Assembly: GCA_964425695.1 (NCBI GenBank) | Contig: CAYRNF010000005.1 | Coordinates: 62,001 to 126,000, forward strand | Length of the DNA stretch: 64,000 nt | Reading direction: 5' to 3' | Origin: JAKPBU01 sp964425695 | GTDB lineage: Bacteria > Pseudomonadota > Gammaproteobacteria > Xanthomonadales > Xanthomonadaceae | In this document: positions 27,514-35,522 of the stretch, piece by piece | How positions within the stretch are numbered: the stretch's first letter is position 1 | Layout of the letters: each line of letters begins with the position of its first letter | Position numbers and translations under genes: made by a program | The notes under the pieces: generated by a model | The model's database searches: none | The model's input: only the letters and a program-made list of their open reading frames with translations | What the model was told of the DNA's origin: nothing

Positions 27514-28851
27514 TCACTCCAGTTCGCTCACGGTGACGCGATGCTTGCCGCTGGGCGTGAGCGGGATGTCCTCGACGAAGGCGAACTCCAGCCGCGCCGC
27601 CGGACCCAGCGCCCGCTGCAGGAAAGCGCGCCCGTACTCCAGCGAGTCGGCCTCGAAGTCGGCATCGCGCACCACCCGCATCTCCACCCGGTCCGGCGCG
27701 GTCTGCACCGCCTGGTAGCGGCGCACGCCCTGCGCGTTGAGCATCGCGTACACCACCATCTCGCCGGGGACGAAGCGGCCGTCCACCGAATACAGCGCGT
27801 CGAGCTTGCGGCCGTCCACGCTGCGCAGCGTCGGCAGCCCGCGCCCGCAGGCGCAGGCGTGCTGCGCGCCGGCCGTGGCCAGGTCGCCGTTCGCGTAACG
27901 CAGCAGCGGCATGCCGTAGTTGTGCAGGTCGGTCACCAGCAGCTCATGCGGGCCGCCATCGGCGCCATCGGACGACGCGCCGGTTTCCAGCAGCACGTGG
28001 TCCGCGGTGGTGTGCAGCGATCCATGAGTGCATTCGGAGGCCAGCAGCATGGTTTCGCGGCAGCCGTAGGTGTTGAACACGGGGCAGCGGAAGACCCGTT
28101 GCAGCAGCGCGCGTTGCGGTTCATGCAGGGCTTCGGCCGCGGTCAGCACCCGCGCCGGCGCGGGCACGCTGCGGCCGGACTGCTCCAGCCAGGTCGCGAA
28201 CCGGACCAGCGGCGCCACGTAGCCCACCACGGTTTCCGGACGGAAGCGCGCGAACGCCTCGGCATAGCCGGGCAGCTGCGCGTCGTGCATGTCGAAGGCG
28301 TTGAGCATGCGGCGGTTGAAGGCCGCGTGGTACAGCCGGTCCTTGCGGGTCGGCCGCTCCGGCAGCCCCCACAGGTACAAGGTGCGCTGGCCAAGCCGCG
28401 CCCCCGCCCAGCCGTAGCCGCGGTGCATCACCGCGATGCGCCGCTCGTAGCTTTCGCGTGTGTAGCCGAAGCGCAGCGGCTCGCCGGTGGAGCCGCCGGT
28501 GGTCTTGAACAGCAGCCGGTCGCGCCATGCCGGCGCCACCAGTGCATCGCAGTGGGCGCGGATCTCGGGCTTGGTGAGCACCGGCAGGCGCGCGAAGTCC
28601 TCGCGCGTGCGCAGGTCGCCCGGGCCGGCGATGCCCAGCTCGCGCCAGCGCGCACCGTAATACGGGACGTGATCCCAGCAGTGGGCGACGAGCCGCTGCA
28701 GCTTGGCCCACTGCAGTTCGAGCAGCTGCTCGCGCGGTAGCCACTGGCTGCGCTCGTACTCGCGCAGGTAGCGCAGCGTGCCGCGGCGGCGCAGCCCGGT
28801 TTCGTACGCGGGGTACAGGGCGTTGCGGAACAGGCGCTCGTAGGTGCTCAC
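27514..28851 (-). CDS. adenylate-forming enzyme, phenylacetate-CoA ligase (PaaK/CapK) family
   Basis: A 445-aa ANL-type enzyme. The AMP-binding loop is TTGGSTGEPLRFGYTRES, a central motif is NTYGCRET, and the C-terminal hinge-lysine region is TPSGKHRVTVSE. CapK-like members occur in capsule and EPS loci, where they activate a carboxylic acid for attachment to sugar. The GTG start at 28851 overlaps the flippase stop by 4 bp (GTGA). The substrate is unknown; a link with the acyl carrier protein at 45311 is possible but unproven. Confidence 0.83.
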   Translation of the reverse strand: MSTYERLFRNALYPAYETGLRRRGTLRYLREYERSQWLPREQLLELQWAKLQRLVAHCWDHVPYYGARWRELGIAGPGDLRTREDFARLPVLTKPEIRAHCDALVAPAWRDRLLFKTTGGSTGEPLRFGYTRESYERRIAVMHRGYGWAGARLGQRTLYLWGLPERPTRKDRLYHAAFNRRMLNAFDMHDAQLPGYAEAFARFRPETVVGYVAPLVRFATWLEQSGRSVPAPARVLTAAEALHEPQRALLQRVFRCPVFNTYGCRETMLLASECTHGSLHTTADHVLLETGASSDGADGGPHELLVTDLHNYGMPLLRYANGDLATAGAQHACACGRGLPTLRSVDGRKLDALYSVDGRFVPGEMVVYAMLNAQGVRRYQAVQTAPDRVEMRVVRDADFEADSLEYGRAFLQRALGPAARLEFAFVEDIPLTPSGKHRVTVSELE

Positions 28852-30404
28852 GGGGTCGCCTCGCGGTGCGCGCGCGCGTGGGCCCAGGCCAGCAGGCGGC
28901 GCCCGCCCAGGCCGCGCTGGGCGCCGTGGCGCTCGTACAGGTGCTGCACGTGTTCGATGTCGCCGCGGCTCCAGCACCCCAGCAGGATGCTCAAACCCAG
29001 GTACAGCGCGGCGAACGCCGGCGCACCGATCGCCAGGTCGGCCAGCGGCACCAGCCACTCGCGCAGCGGCAGCACCACCAGCCCCGCCAGCGCCGCCGCC
29101 AGCGTCGCCCGGCCCAGCCTGCCCCATTCCGGCACCGCGCCGCTGCTGCGCATGCCCAGCAGCAGCAACGCGCACGACTGCACCACGCACACCGTGGTGA
29201 ACGCGGCCACGGCGCCCTCAACGCCAAACGCATGGATCAGCGTTGCGTCCAGCGCCACCTTGAGCACGCCGCAGGCCAGGGTCACCACCAGCACGCTGCG
29301 CTGCCGGTCCGCACTGATGAGCAGGCTCGAGGCTCCCATCGATGCCGCCGTGAACGCCGTGGCGAGCAGGCAGTAGGCCAGCAGCGGGCCGGCTTCCCAG
29401 TACTCGCGTCCGTACAGCACGTGCACCAGCGTGTCGGCGAACACCGCGCCGAACGCCGCCAGCGGCGCGGCCAGCAGCACCAGGTAGGTGGTGGATGCGA
29501 CGAACTTGCGGCGCGTGGCTTGCCCGCCGTGGCTCAGCGCGCCGGCCATCATCGGCAGCAGCAGTGCCCCGAATACGCCCGGTACCAGGGCCGCGGCGCC
29601 TGCCGCCAGCTGGTAGGCCACCTTGAACAGGCCGGCGCCGTGCTCGTCGTTGTAGAGGTTGAGGAAGAACACCTCCGCCTCGCTGTTCACCACGAAGGCC
29701 ACGCCCACGGTGAGCGCGCTGTACAGCACGTGGTGGCGCACGCGCGGCGCCAGTTCCGCCTGCAGCGCCGCGTCCACCGGCAAGCCGCGGGTCAGCGGCG
29801 CGACCTGGCGCCGCGACAGCCACCAGAACAGCACGCTGGAAGCGAAGAACGCGCCGAGCTGCCAGTACACCGACAGGTCCAGCAGCGCCACCAGCAGCAC
29901 CAGCAGCAGGTTGGCCGGGGCGGCGGCCAGCGCCACCATCGCGTTGGCGCGGAAGTTCTCGAATCCTTTCGCAGTGCCCACGTTGAACATGTAGGCCGCG
30001 CGCAGCGGGATGGTGACCAGCAGGAAGCCGAGCACGATCCAGGCGTCCAGGCTGGGAGCGACCTCGTGCCCGGCCAGCAGCAGCGTCAGCGCCGCGGCCG
30101 CCAGCACCAGCAGCAGGAATCGGCGCTGCAGGCGCCTGAGGTACGCCAGCAGCGGCGCCACCTGCCCCTCGCGTCCGCCGGCACGCAGTTCCGCGATGAA
30201 CTTGATCGCCGCGCTGGCCGTGCCGGCGTTGGCGATGGCCACGCCCATGGCCATCAGCCAGATCACGCCGCTGTACGCACCGAAGGTCTGCGGCCCCAGG
30301 TGGCGCGCGATCACGATGGACACCAGCATGCCCAGCGCGAATTCGGTGTACAGCCCCACCGTGGAGAACAGCGTGTTGCGCAGCGTGTGGGCCCGAGAAC
30401 TCAT
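28848..30404 (-). CDS. polysaccharide flippase (Wzx / MATE-like MVF superfamily)
   Basis: A 518-aa inner-membrane protein with about 12-14 predicted helices. The N-terminus (LYTEFALGMLVSIVIARHLG) and the loop YGREYWEAGPLLAYC are typical of polysaccharide flippases. It would flip the undecaprenyl-linked repeat unit to the periplasm. It overlaps the ligase/polymerase gene upstream (ATGA) and the PaaK-like gene downstream (GTGA), so the three are tightly coupled. Confidence 0.9.
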   Translation of the reverse strand: MSSRAHTLRNTLFSTVGLYTEFALGMLVSIVIARHLGPQTFGAYSGVIWLMAMGVAIANAGTASAAIKFIAELRAGGREGQVAPLLAYLRRLQRRFLLLVLAAAALTLLLAGHEVAPSLDAWIVLGFLLVTIPLRAAYMFNVGTAKGFENFRANAMVALAAAPANLLLVLLVALLDLSVYWQLGAFFASSVLFWWLSRRQVAPLTRGLPVDAALQAELAPRVRHHVLYSALTVGVAFVVNSEAEVFFLNLYNDEHGAGLFKVAYQLAAGAAALVPGVFGALLLPMMAGALSHGGQATRRKFVASTTYLVLLAAPLAAFGAVFADTLVHVLYGREYWEAGPLLAYCLLATAFTAASMGASSLLISADRQRSVLVVTLACGVLKVALDATLIHAFGVEGAVAAFTTVCVVQSCALLLLGMRSSGAVPEWGRLGRATLAAALAGLVVLPLREWLVPLADLAIGAPAFAALYLGLSILLGCWSRGDIEHVQHLYERHGAQRGLGGRRLLAWAHARAHREATP

Positions 30405-31714
30405 GCGCCCAGCACCAGCAGGACCTTCACCACCACGTACAGCGTCACCACCCCGCCCACTGCCAGCAACGGCCAGCGCAGCAGGTCGTGGTGCAGGCCG
30501 AAGGCCGGCAGCGTGTCGTTGCGGCTGCGCATGGCGGTGTAATGCGCCACCACCAGCGCCGCCAGCAAGTACAGCACCACCACGTAGCTGCGGCTCAGGA
30601 AGAACCCGGCGATGAAGAACCCGCACAGCGCCAAGAACAGGGTGAACGCGATCGCGCGATCCTCGAACCAGGCGGCCACTTCCTCGCCGTCGGCGGCTTC
30701 ACCGGGGTCCCCAGCGTCCTCGTGTTCGAAGGCGGCCAGCACGGACTCGGGCGGCGAGCGCAGCGCCACGTACATCATCCGGAAGCAGTAGCCCACGAAC
30801 GCCAGCCACAGGGTGAACCCGACGATCCCGGTCTCGGCCAGCACCAGCACGAACGAGTTGTGCGCGGTGAGCCGGTAGTGGTCCGAGTACAGGTCCGCGC
30901 CCACGCCCAGCAGCGGGTGCTGCCGGAACATCTGCAGCCCCTCGTACCAGGATTCGACGCGACCCATCGCCGAGGCTTCGGACACGTCCATCTCCTGCAT
31001 GCGCGACGGCAGCGCCATCAGCGCCGCCAGCGCCGCGGCGCCCACGGCGCCGGCGAACACCAGCCCCTTGCGCCACCACACGTACACGCCCAGCAGCCCC
31101 AGCGTGGCCACCAGGGTGCCGCGCGAATCGGTCAGCACGATCCCCCACACCAGCGCCACGATCGCCGCCCACCACAGCAGCCGCGCCACCCCGCCGCGGC
31201 TGGCCAGGTAGAACGCCATCGGCAGGCAGGTGACGAACAGCATGCCCAGGTCGTTGGGGTCGTTGAAGATGCCCACGTACTGGATGCGCGTCTCCTGCGA
31301 CATGCCGATGCCGGTCCAGCCCACGCCCAGGCGCGACTGCTCGATACCGTGCACCGCCAGCACCGCGGCGCACAGGGTCATCACCGCCATGGCCGCCACC
31401 ATCCTGCGACGGTCGTCCACCGCGTGGGCGAACACGATGAAGGCCAGCACCACCGGCGCGAACTTGTTGAGCTGCACCAGCGCGCCGCCGAACCAGCCGT
31501 TGGCCGCGTTGGACAGCATCATCACCACGAAGAACAGCAGCAGCAGCAGGTACTGCGGCGCGTCGAAACGCTTGCGCGCCGAGAACAGCCACAGCAGCGC
31601 CGCCAGGATCAGCGCCAGCGGCAGCAGGGGCACCGGGATGCTGTCCACCAGCGCGGGATAGTCCTGCGGGCGGATGATCACCAACACCAGGTAGGCCAGC
31701 ATCGCAACGAACAT
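30401..31714 (-). CDS. O-antigen ligase/polymerase family protein (Wzy_C)
   Basis: A 437-aa inner-membrane protein with around 10-12 helices and the Wzy_C region (GIVLTDSRGTLVATLGLLG), plus the HPLLGVGADLYS and TAHNSFVLVLAETGIVGF motifs of the WaaL/Wzy superfamily. In an EPS locus it is more likely the polymerase than a lipid A ligase. It resembles the PEP-CTERM-associated O-antigen polymerase group. The ATG at 31714 directly precedes the first helix. Confidence 0.88.
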   Translation of the reverse strand: MFVAMLAYLVLVIIRPQDYPALVDSIPVPLLPLALILAALLWLFSARKRFDAPQYLLLLLFFVVMMLSNAANGWFGGALVQLNKFAPVVLAFIVFAHAVDDRRRMVAAMAVMTLCAAVLAVHGIEQSRLGVGWTGIGMSQETRIQYVGIFNDPNDLGMLFVTCLPMAFYLASRGGVARLLWWAAIVALVWGIVLTDSRGTLVATLGLLGVYVWWRKGLVFAGAVGAAALAALMALPSRMQEMDVSEASAMGRVESWYEGLQMFRQHPLLGVGADLYSDHYRLTAHNSFVLVLAETGIVGFTLWLAFVGYCFRMMYVALRSPPESVLAAFEHEDAGDPGEAADGEEVAAWFEDRAIAFTLFLALCGFFIAGFFLSRSYVVVLYLLAALVVAHYTAMRSRNDTLPAFGLHHDLLRWPLLAVGGVVTLYVVVKVLLVLGA

Positions 31715-31722
31715 GGGCGGCC

Positions 31723-32808
31723 CTATCCGTTGCGCGCGCGGGAGGGATAGGCGAACACTTCCGGCAGCGCCATGGTGGCCTCGAACCAGGCATCGTCCAT
31801 CTGCCGTTCCACCGGGATCCTGCGCAGCCGGTAGCGGCGCGCCTCCGGCGCGTGCTCGGCGCCGGCCTGGTACGAGCACGCCAGGCGGTACCCGGCGTCG
31901 CGCACGGCCTGGATCACCTCGGCGTCGTACGCGTCCGGGCCGCCCACCGGGTAGGACAGCACGTCCACGCGCGTGCCCAGCTCGCGTTCGATGGCGGCCT
32001 TGGATCCGAACACCTCGGCGCGCATGTCTTCCACTGGCAGCTTCGCCAGCATGCGGTGGTGCACGCCGTGCGATCCCACCTCCATGCCCGCGGCCTGCAT
32101 CTGGCGCAGCACGTCCCAGCGCATCGGCGCGCACGCCGCATGCCCGGCCGCGCGCGGCATGGCCCACGCATGCTCCAGGCGTTCGACCAGGCGCTCCTGG
32201 CCCGCGGCGTCCAGCACCTTGATGCGGTCGAGCAGCCGCCGCGCCGCTTCCCGGCGCGCGTCCATGGACTCCGGCAGCGCCAGCGACAGGCCCAGCTCGG
32301 GAACATCCACCTGCCGGGCCGGCGCGGTGCACAGCATGTGCACCAGCCAGTCGTACGCGTACGGCGCGCCGGACTCGATATGGCCCGTGGACACGAAGAA
32401 CATCGCCGACATGTCCAGCTCGCGCAGGATCGGGAAGGCGATGCGATGGTTGTCCTCGTAGCCGTCGTCGAAGGTGACCAGCACCGTGCGCGGCGGCAGG
32501 CTGCGGCCGCGCTCCAGCCTGTCGCACAGTTCGTCGAAGCGCATCGGGTGGAACCGGGCCCGGATCAGCCGCATCTGCGCGCGGAACGCATCGGCCGATG
32601 CGCTGATCAGGTCCACGTCGAAGTCGAAGTCCGCAGGTTCCGCGGACTCCAGCACGCGGTGGTAGGCCAGGATGCGCAGGTCGTCGCGCAGCAACGCGCG
32701 CAGGCGCGCGGCCAGCGGCAGCAGGCCGCAGCGTCGCGCCATGCGCGCCAGCCGCGGCCGGCGCCCAGGCGCGGCCGCGTGCATGTTGTGTCCGCCCCCG
32801 GTGGTCAT
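31723..32808 (-). CDS. polysaccharide deacetylase (NodB/CE4 family)
   Basis: A 361-aa protein with LILAYHRVL-type entry (RILAYHRVLES), the metal-site VTFDDGYEDN, and a His pair in SHGVHHRMLAK. No signal peptide is evident. It probably deacetylates an EPS intermediate or product. An alternative ATG at 32784 would remove the first eight residues. It is the first gene of the minus-strand run, facing the J-domain gene across 122 bp that probably contain promoters for both. Confidence 0.87.
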   Translation of the reverse strand: MTTGGGHNMHAAAPGRRPRLARMARRCGLLPLAARLRALLRDDLRILAYHRVLESAEPADFDFDVDLISASADAFRAQMRLIRARFHPMRFDELCDRLERGRSLPPRTVLVTFDDGYEDNHRIAFPILRELDMSAMFFVSTGHIESGAPYAYDWLVHMLCTAPARQVDVPELGLSLALPESMDARREAARRLLDRIKVLDAAGQERLVERLEHAWAMPRAAGHAACAPMRWDVLRQMQAAGMEVGSHGVHHRMLAKLPVEDMRAEVFGSKAAIERELGTRVDVLSYPVGGPDAYDAEVIQAVRDAGYRLACSYQAGAEHAPEARRYRLRRIPVERQMDDAWFEATMALPEVFAYPSRARNG

Positions 32809-32930
32809 TGCGTGGTCGCGCCATGCGCAGGAATCCGTTGTGGCATTCAACGCGAAAAGGCGGCGCCCCCGGCCGCGCTTGCGCAGCACGCGCCAACGGG
32901 GTCCACTGGTGCGAGGGAGGATCTGCGGAC

Positions 32931-33674
32931 ATGGCAGAGCACGACGATTTCGCGAGCCTGTACCGCGAGCTCGGCATCCATGGCGCCTGCACGCCCGAGG
33001 CGCTGCGCCGCGCATACCGGCGGCGCGTGTCCCAGCTGCATCCCGACCAGCGCGGCCGCCAGGACGACGTCGCGCAGCTGCAGGAACTGAACCGGCTCTA
33101 CGACGCCGCGCTGGACTTCCTGCGCACCCACGGGCGCCTGCCGGGCAGCGCCGTGCCCGGCGTGCACGATACGCACCTGCCGCACGCTCCCGCGGCGCCC
33201 AGCGCAGCGGGCAAAGCAACGGCGCCGGCTGCGCCTTCCGCGCACACGGCATGGCCCGACACGACAATGGCGGCCGAAGCGCCGGCCGGAAGCGGACGCC
33301 TTTCGCGTTACTTCGTGCTGTTGGCGGTTCTTGCGATCGCCGCGCTCGCCGCATCGGCGCTCAAAGGGACGATCTCCGTGCACCAGGACACACCACGCGA
33401 CACCGGCGCCATCCCACCGCAGGCCGACGCCCGCGTCGACACCGGCGACATCGCGCTGGGCATGGGCAAGCGCCGCGTGCTGAGCATCCAGGGCGCGCCG
33501 GTTGGTGAGCACGACATCCGCTGGGATTACGGCCCGTCGTGGATCGACTTCAAGTGCGGCGACGTGGTCACCGACTGGTACAGCTCGCCGCTGCGTCCGC
33601 TGCGCACGGCGTCGCCCCACCCCACGCCCGGCGACTGGGACCGCTTCGACGCCGCGCGCCCGCCCGGCTGCTGA
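32931..33674 (+). CDS. J-domain membrane protein with a BamE-like C-terminal domain
   Basis: A 247-aa protein. A short J-domain covers residues 8-67 with an intact HPD tripeptide at 37-39, so it should be able to stimulate DnaK. A Pro/Ala-rich linker, a single membrane helix (about 126-144) and a C-terminal domain from about 170 follow. That last domain (LGMGKRRVLSIQGAPVGEHD, then WDYGPSWIDFKCGDVV) looks like the SmpA/BamE or outer-membrane lipoprotein fold. The J-domain should face the cytoplasm and the rest the periplasm. The ATG follows a good GAGGGAGG site. Its role in an EPS locus is unknown. Confidence 0.7.
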   Translation: MAEHDDFASLYRELGIHGACTPEALRRAYRRRVSQLHPDQRGRQDDVAQLQELNRLYDAALDFLRTHGRLPGSAVPGVHDTHLPHAPAAPSAAGKATAPAAPSAHTAWPDTTMAAEAPAGSGRLSRYFVLLAVLAIAALAASALKGTISVHQDTPRDTGAIPPQADARVDTGDIALGMGKRRVLSIQGAPVGEHDIRWDYGPSWIDFKCGDVVTDWYSSPLRPLRTASPHPTPGDWDRFDAARPPGC

Positions 33675-33688
33675 CAGGAAGGACGCAC

Positions 33689-34303
33689 ATGCTGGATCGG
33701 GCCAGGAGCCTGCTGCACAAGGCCAGGCGCAGGCTGTGGATGAAGTACGCGCTGCGCGGCGTGGGCGGCAGCGACAACCACGCGCGCCTGGACCTGGCGT
33801 ACGCGGTGGCCGATCCGTGGAACATGGAGTCGCCGCTGGAACGCGCCCGGTTCGAGCAGACCAACGCGGTGATCGAACGCGCGTTCGGGCCGGTCGGCAG
33901 CGTGCTGGAACTGGGCTGCGGCGAAGGCCACCAGACCGCGTGGCTCGCGCGGCTGAGCCGTGAGCAGTACGGCGTGGACGTGAGCGCGCAGGCGATCGAA
34001 CGCGCCCGTGTGCGCCTGCCCTCCGCGCAGTTCGCGGCCACCGACATCTTCGGCCAGCCTTGGGGCGATGCGCCGGGACGGTTCGACCTGGTGACGGCCT
34101 GCGAGGTGCTGTACTACCTGAGCGATCCGGCGGCCACCATCGCGCGCATGCGGCAGCTCGCGCCGCGCGGTCTGGTCACGATCTTCGCGCCGGCCTGCGG
34201 GCGCGTCGGGCCGCACCTGGAGGCCGTACCGGGCCTGCGCAAGGACTGGATCTTCCACGGCGGAACCGCCTGGCTGGTGGGTTGGTGGAACGATGCCGCC
34301 TGA
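33689..34303 (+). CDS. class I SAM-dependent methyltransferase (SAM-binding motif LELGCGEGHQT)
   Basis: A 204-aa enzyme with SAM-binding motif I LELGCGEGHQT and motif post-I YGVDVSAQAI. The active-site region EVLYYLSDP suggests a small-molecule substrate, such as a sugar hydroxyl or carboxyl. It starts 14 bp after the J-domain gene, has an AGGAAGG site, and is overlapped by the next gene. Methylation of EPS sugars is the likely role; other small-molecule substrates remain possible. Confidence 0.8.
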   Translation: MLDRARSLLHKARRRLWMKYALRGVGGSDNHARLDLAYAVADPWNMESPLERARFEQTNAVIERAFGPVGSVLELGCGEGHQTAWLARLSREQYGVDVSAQAIERARVRLPSAQFAATDIFGQPWGDAPGRFDLVTACEVLYYLSDPAATIARMRQLAPRGLVTIFAPACGRVGPHLEAVPGLRKDWIFHGGTAWLVGWWNDAA

Positions 34304-35522
34304 GGCCGCCCGCGTCCCCTGTCCCGCCGCCTTGCAAGGCCTGGGGGTCGCCTACTTCGGCAACGACTGGCGTGCCGAGAACCGTACCAGCAGCCACCAC
34401 GTGGCGATGCGGCTGGCGCGCTGCATGCCGGTGCTGTACGTGGATTCGCCCGGCATGCGCGCGCCGTCCGCGTCGGGACGCGACCTGCGGCGCGCGCTGC
34501 GCAAGCTCCGCGAAGCGGTGCGGGCCCCGCGGCAGGTCGCCGACAACCTGTGGCACTGCACGGTGCCGCAGCTGCCGTTCCGCCGCATCCCCGGCGTGGA
34601 TGCGCTGAACCGCGCCTTCGGGCGCTGGGCGGTGCGCCGCGCGCTGCGCCTGTGCGGGATCCGGCGCCGGCTGTCGTGGTTCGTGGTGCCGCATCCGGGC
34701 TTCCTGGCAGGACGCCTGGACGAGCAGCTGTGCGTGTACTACTGCATCGACGACTACGCCGCGCATCCGGGCGTGGACGCCGACGCCATCGCCGCCTGCG
34801 ACGAGGCGCTCAGCCGCCGCGCCGACGTGCTGTTCGTGGCGCCGCCCGCGCTGCTGGCGCCCAAGCGCGCGCTCAACCCGCACGTGGTACCGGCGCCGCA
34901 CGGCGTTGACCTGGCGCTGTTCGCGCGCGCGGCCGACCCGGACACGCCCGTGCCGGCCGCGGCGCGCGACCTGCCGGGTCCGGTGGTGGGCTACATCGGC
35001 TCGCTGCACGAGTGGATCGACATCCCGATGCTGGCGTGGCTGGCCGCGCAGCGCCCGGAATGGTCATTCCTGCTCGTGGGACAGGTGCACACCGACGTCA
35101 GCGCGCTGCGTGCGCTGCACAACGTCCACTTCGCAGGCGCGCAGCCGTACGCGAGCCTGCCCGGCTGGGCGCGTGCGTTCGATGCCGCCGTCATCCCCTA
35201 TCGCCTCAACCGCCAGGTCGCCCATGCCAATCCGCTCAAGCTGCGCGAATACCTCGCCACCGGCAAGCCGGTGGTGAGCGTGCGCAATCCCGAGATCGAG
35301 AAGTTCGCCCGCTGGGTGCGGCTGGCCGATGGCCGCGAGCAGTTCCTGGCGCAGCTGGACGCGGCGCTGGCCGAGGACGACCCGCGGGCGGCACGCGAGC
35401 GCATGGCCGCGGTCGCCGGCCAGGACTGGGACGCGCGCGTCGCGGACGTGCTGGCCACCGTTGCCGCAGCGCTCGACGCGCGGCGCGCGCCGGCCGCCGC
35501 GCGCATGGCGACGGCCCCATGA
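34293..35522 (+). CDS. glycosyltransferase (GT4/GT1 type)
   Basis: A 409-aa GT-B protein. The N-terminal domain has LGVAYFGNDWRAENRTS and a CIDDYAAHPG loop. The C-terminal half carries VVGYIGSLHEWIDIP and KLREYLATGKPVVSV, the nucleotide-sugar region of GT4-like enzymes. The start overlaps the methyltransferase gene by 11 bp. It is coupled (ATGA) to the dehydrogenase/SDR fusion gene downstream, so its acceptor may be made by that enzyme. Confidence 0.86.
   Translation: MPPEAARVPCPAALQGLGVAYFGNDWRAENRTSSHHVAMRLARCMPVLYVDSPGMRAPSASGRDLRRALRKLREAVRAPRQVADNLWHCTVPQLPFRRIPGVDALNRAFGRWAVRRALRLCGIRRRLSWFVVPHPGFLAGRLDEQLCVYYCIDDYAAHPGVDADAIAACDEALSRRADVLFVAPPALLAPKRALNPHVVPAPHGVDLALFARAADPDTPVPAAARDLPGPVVGYIGSLHEWIDIPMLAWLAAQRPEWSFLLVGQVHTDVSALRALHNVHFAGAQPYASLPGWARAFDAAVIPYRLNRQVAHANPLKLREYLATGKPVVSVRNPEIEKFARWVRLADGREQFLAQLDAALAEDDPRAARERMAAVAGQDWDARVADVLATVAAALDARRAPAAARMATAP

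Noticed and set aside
30401..32992. 863-codon frame as one membrane protein
   Set aside because: The ligase begins at 31714; the upstream part overlaps the deacetylase gene and has no similarity to it.
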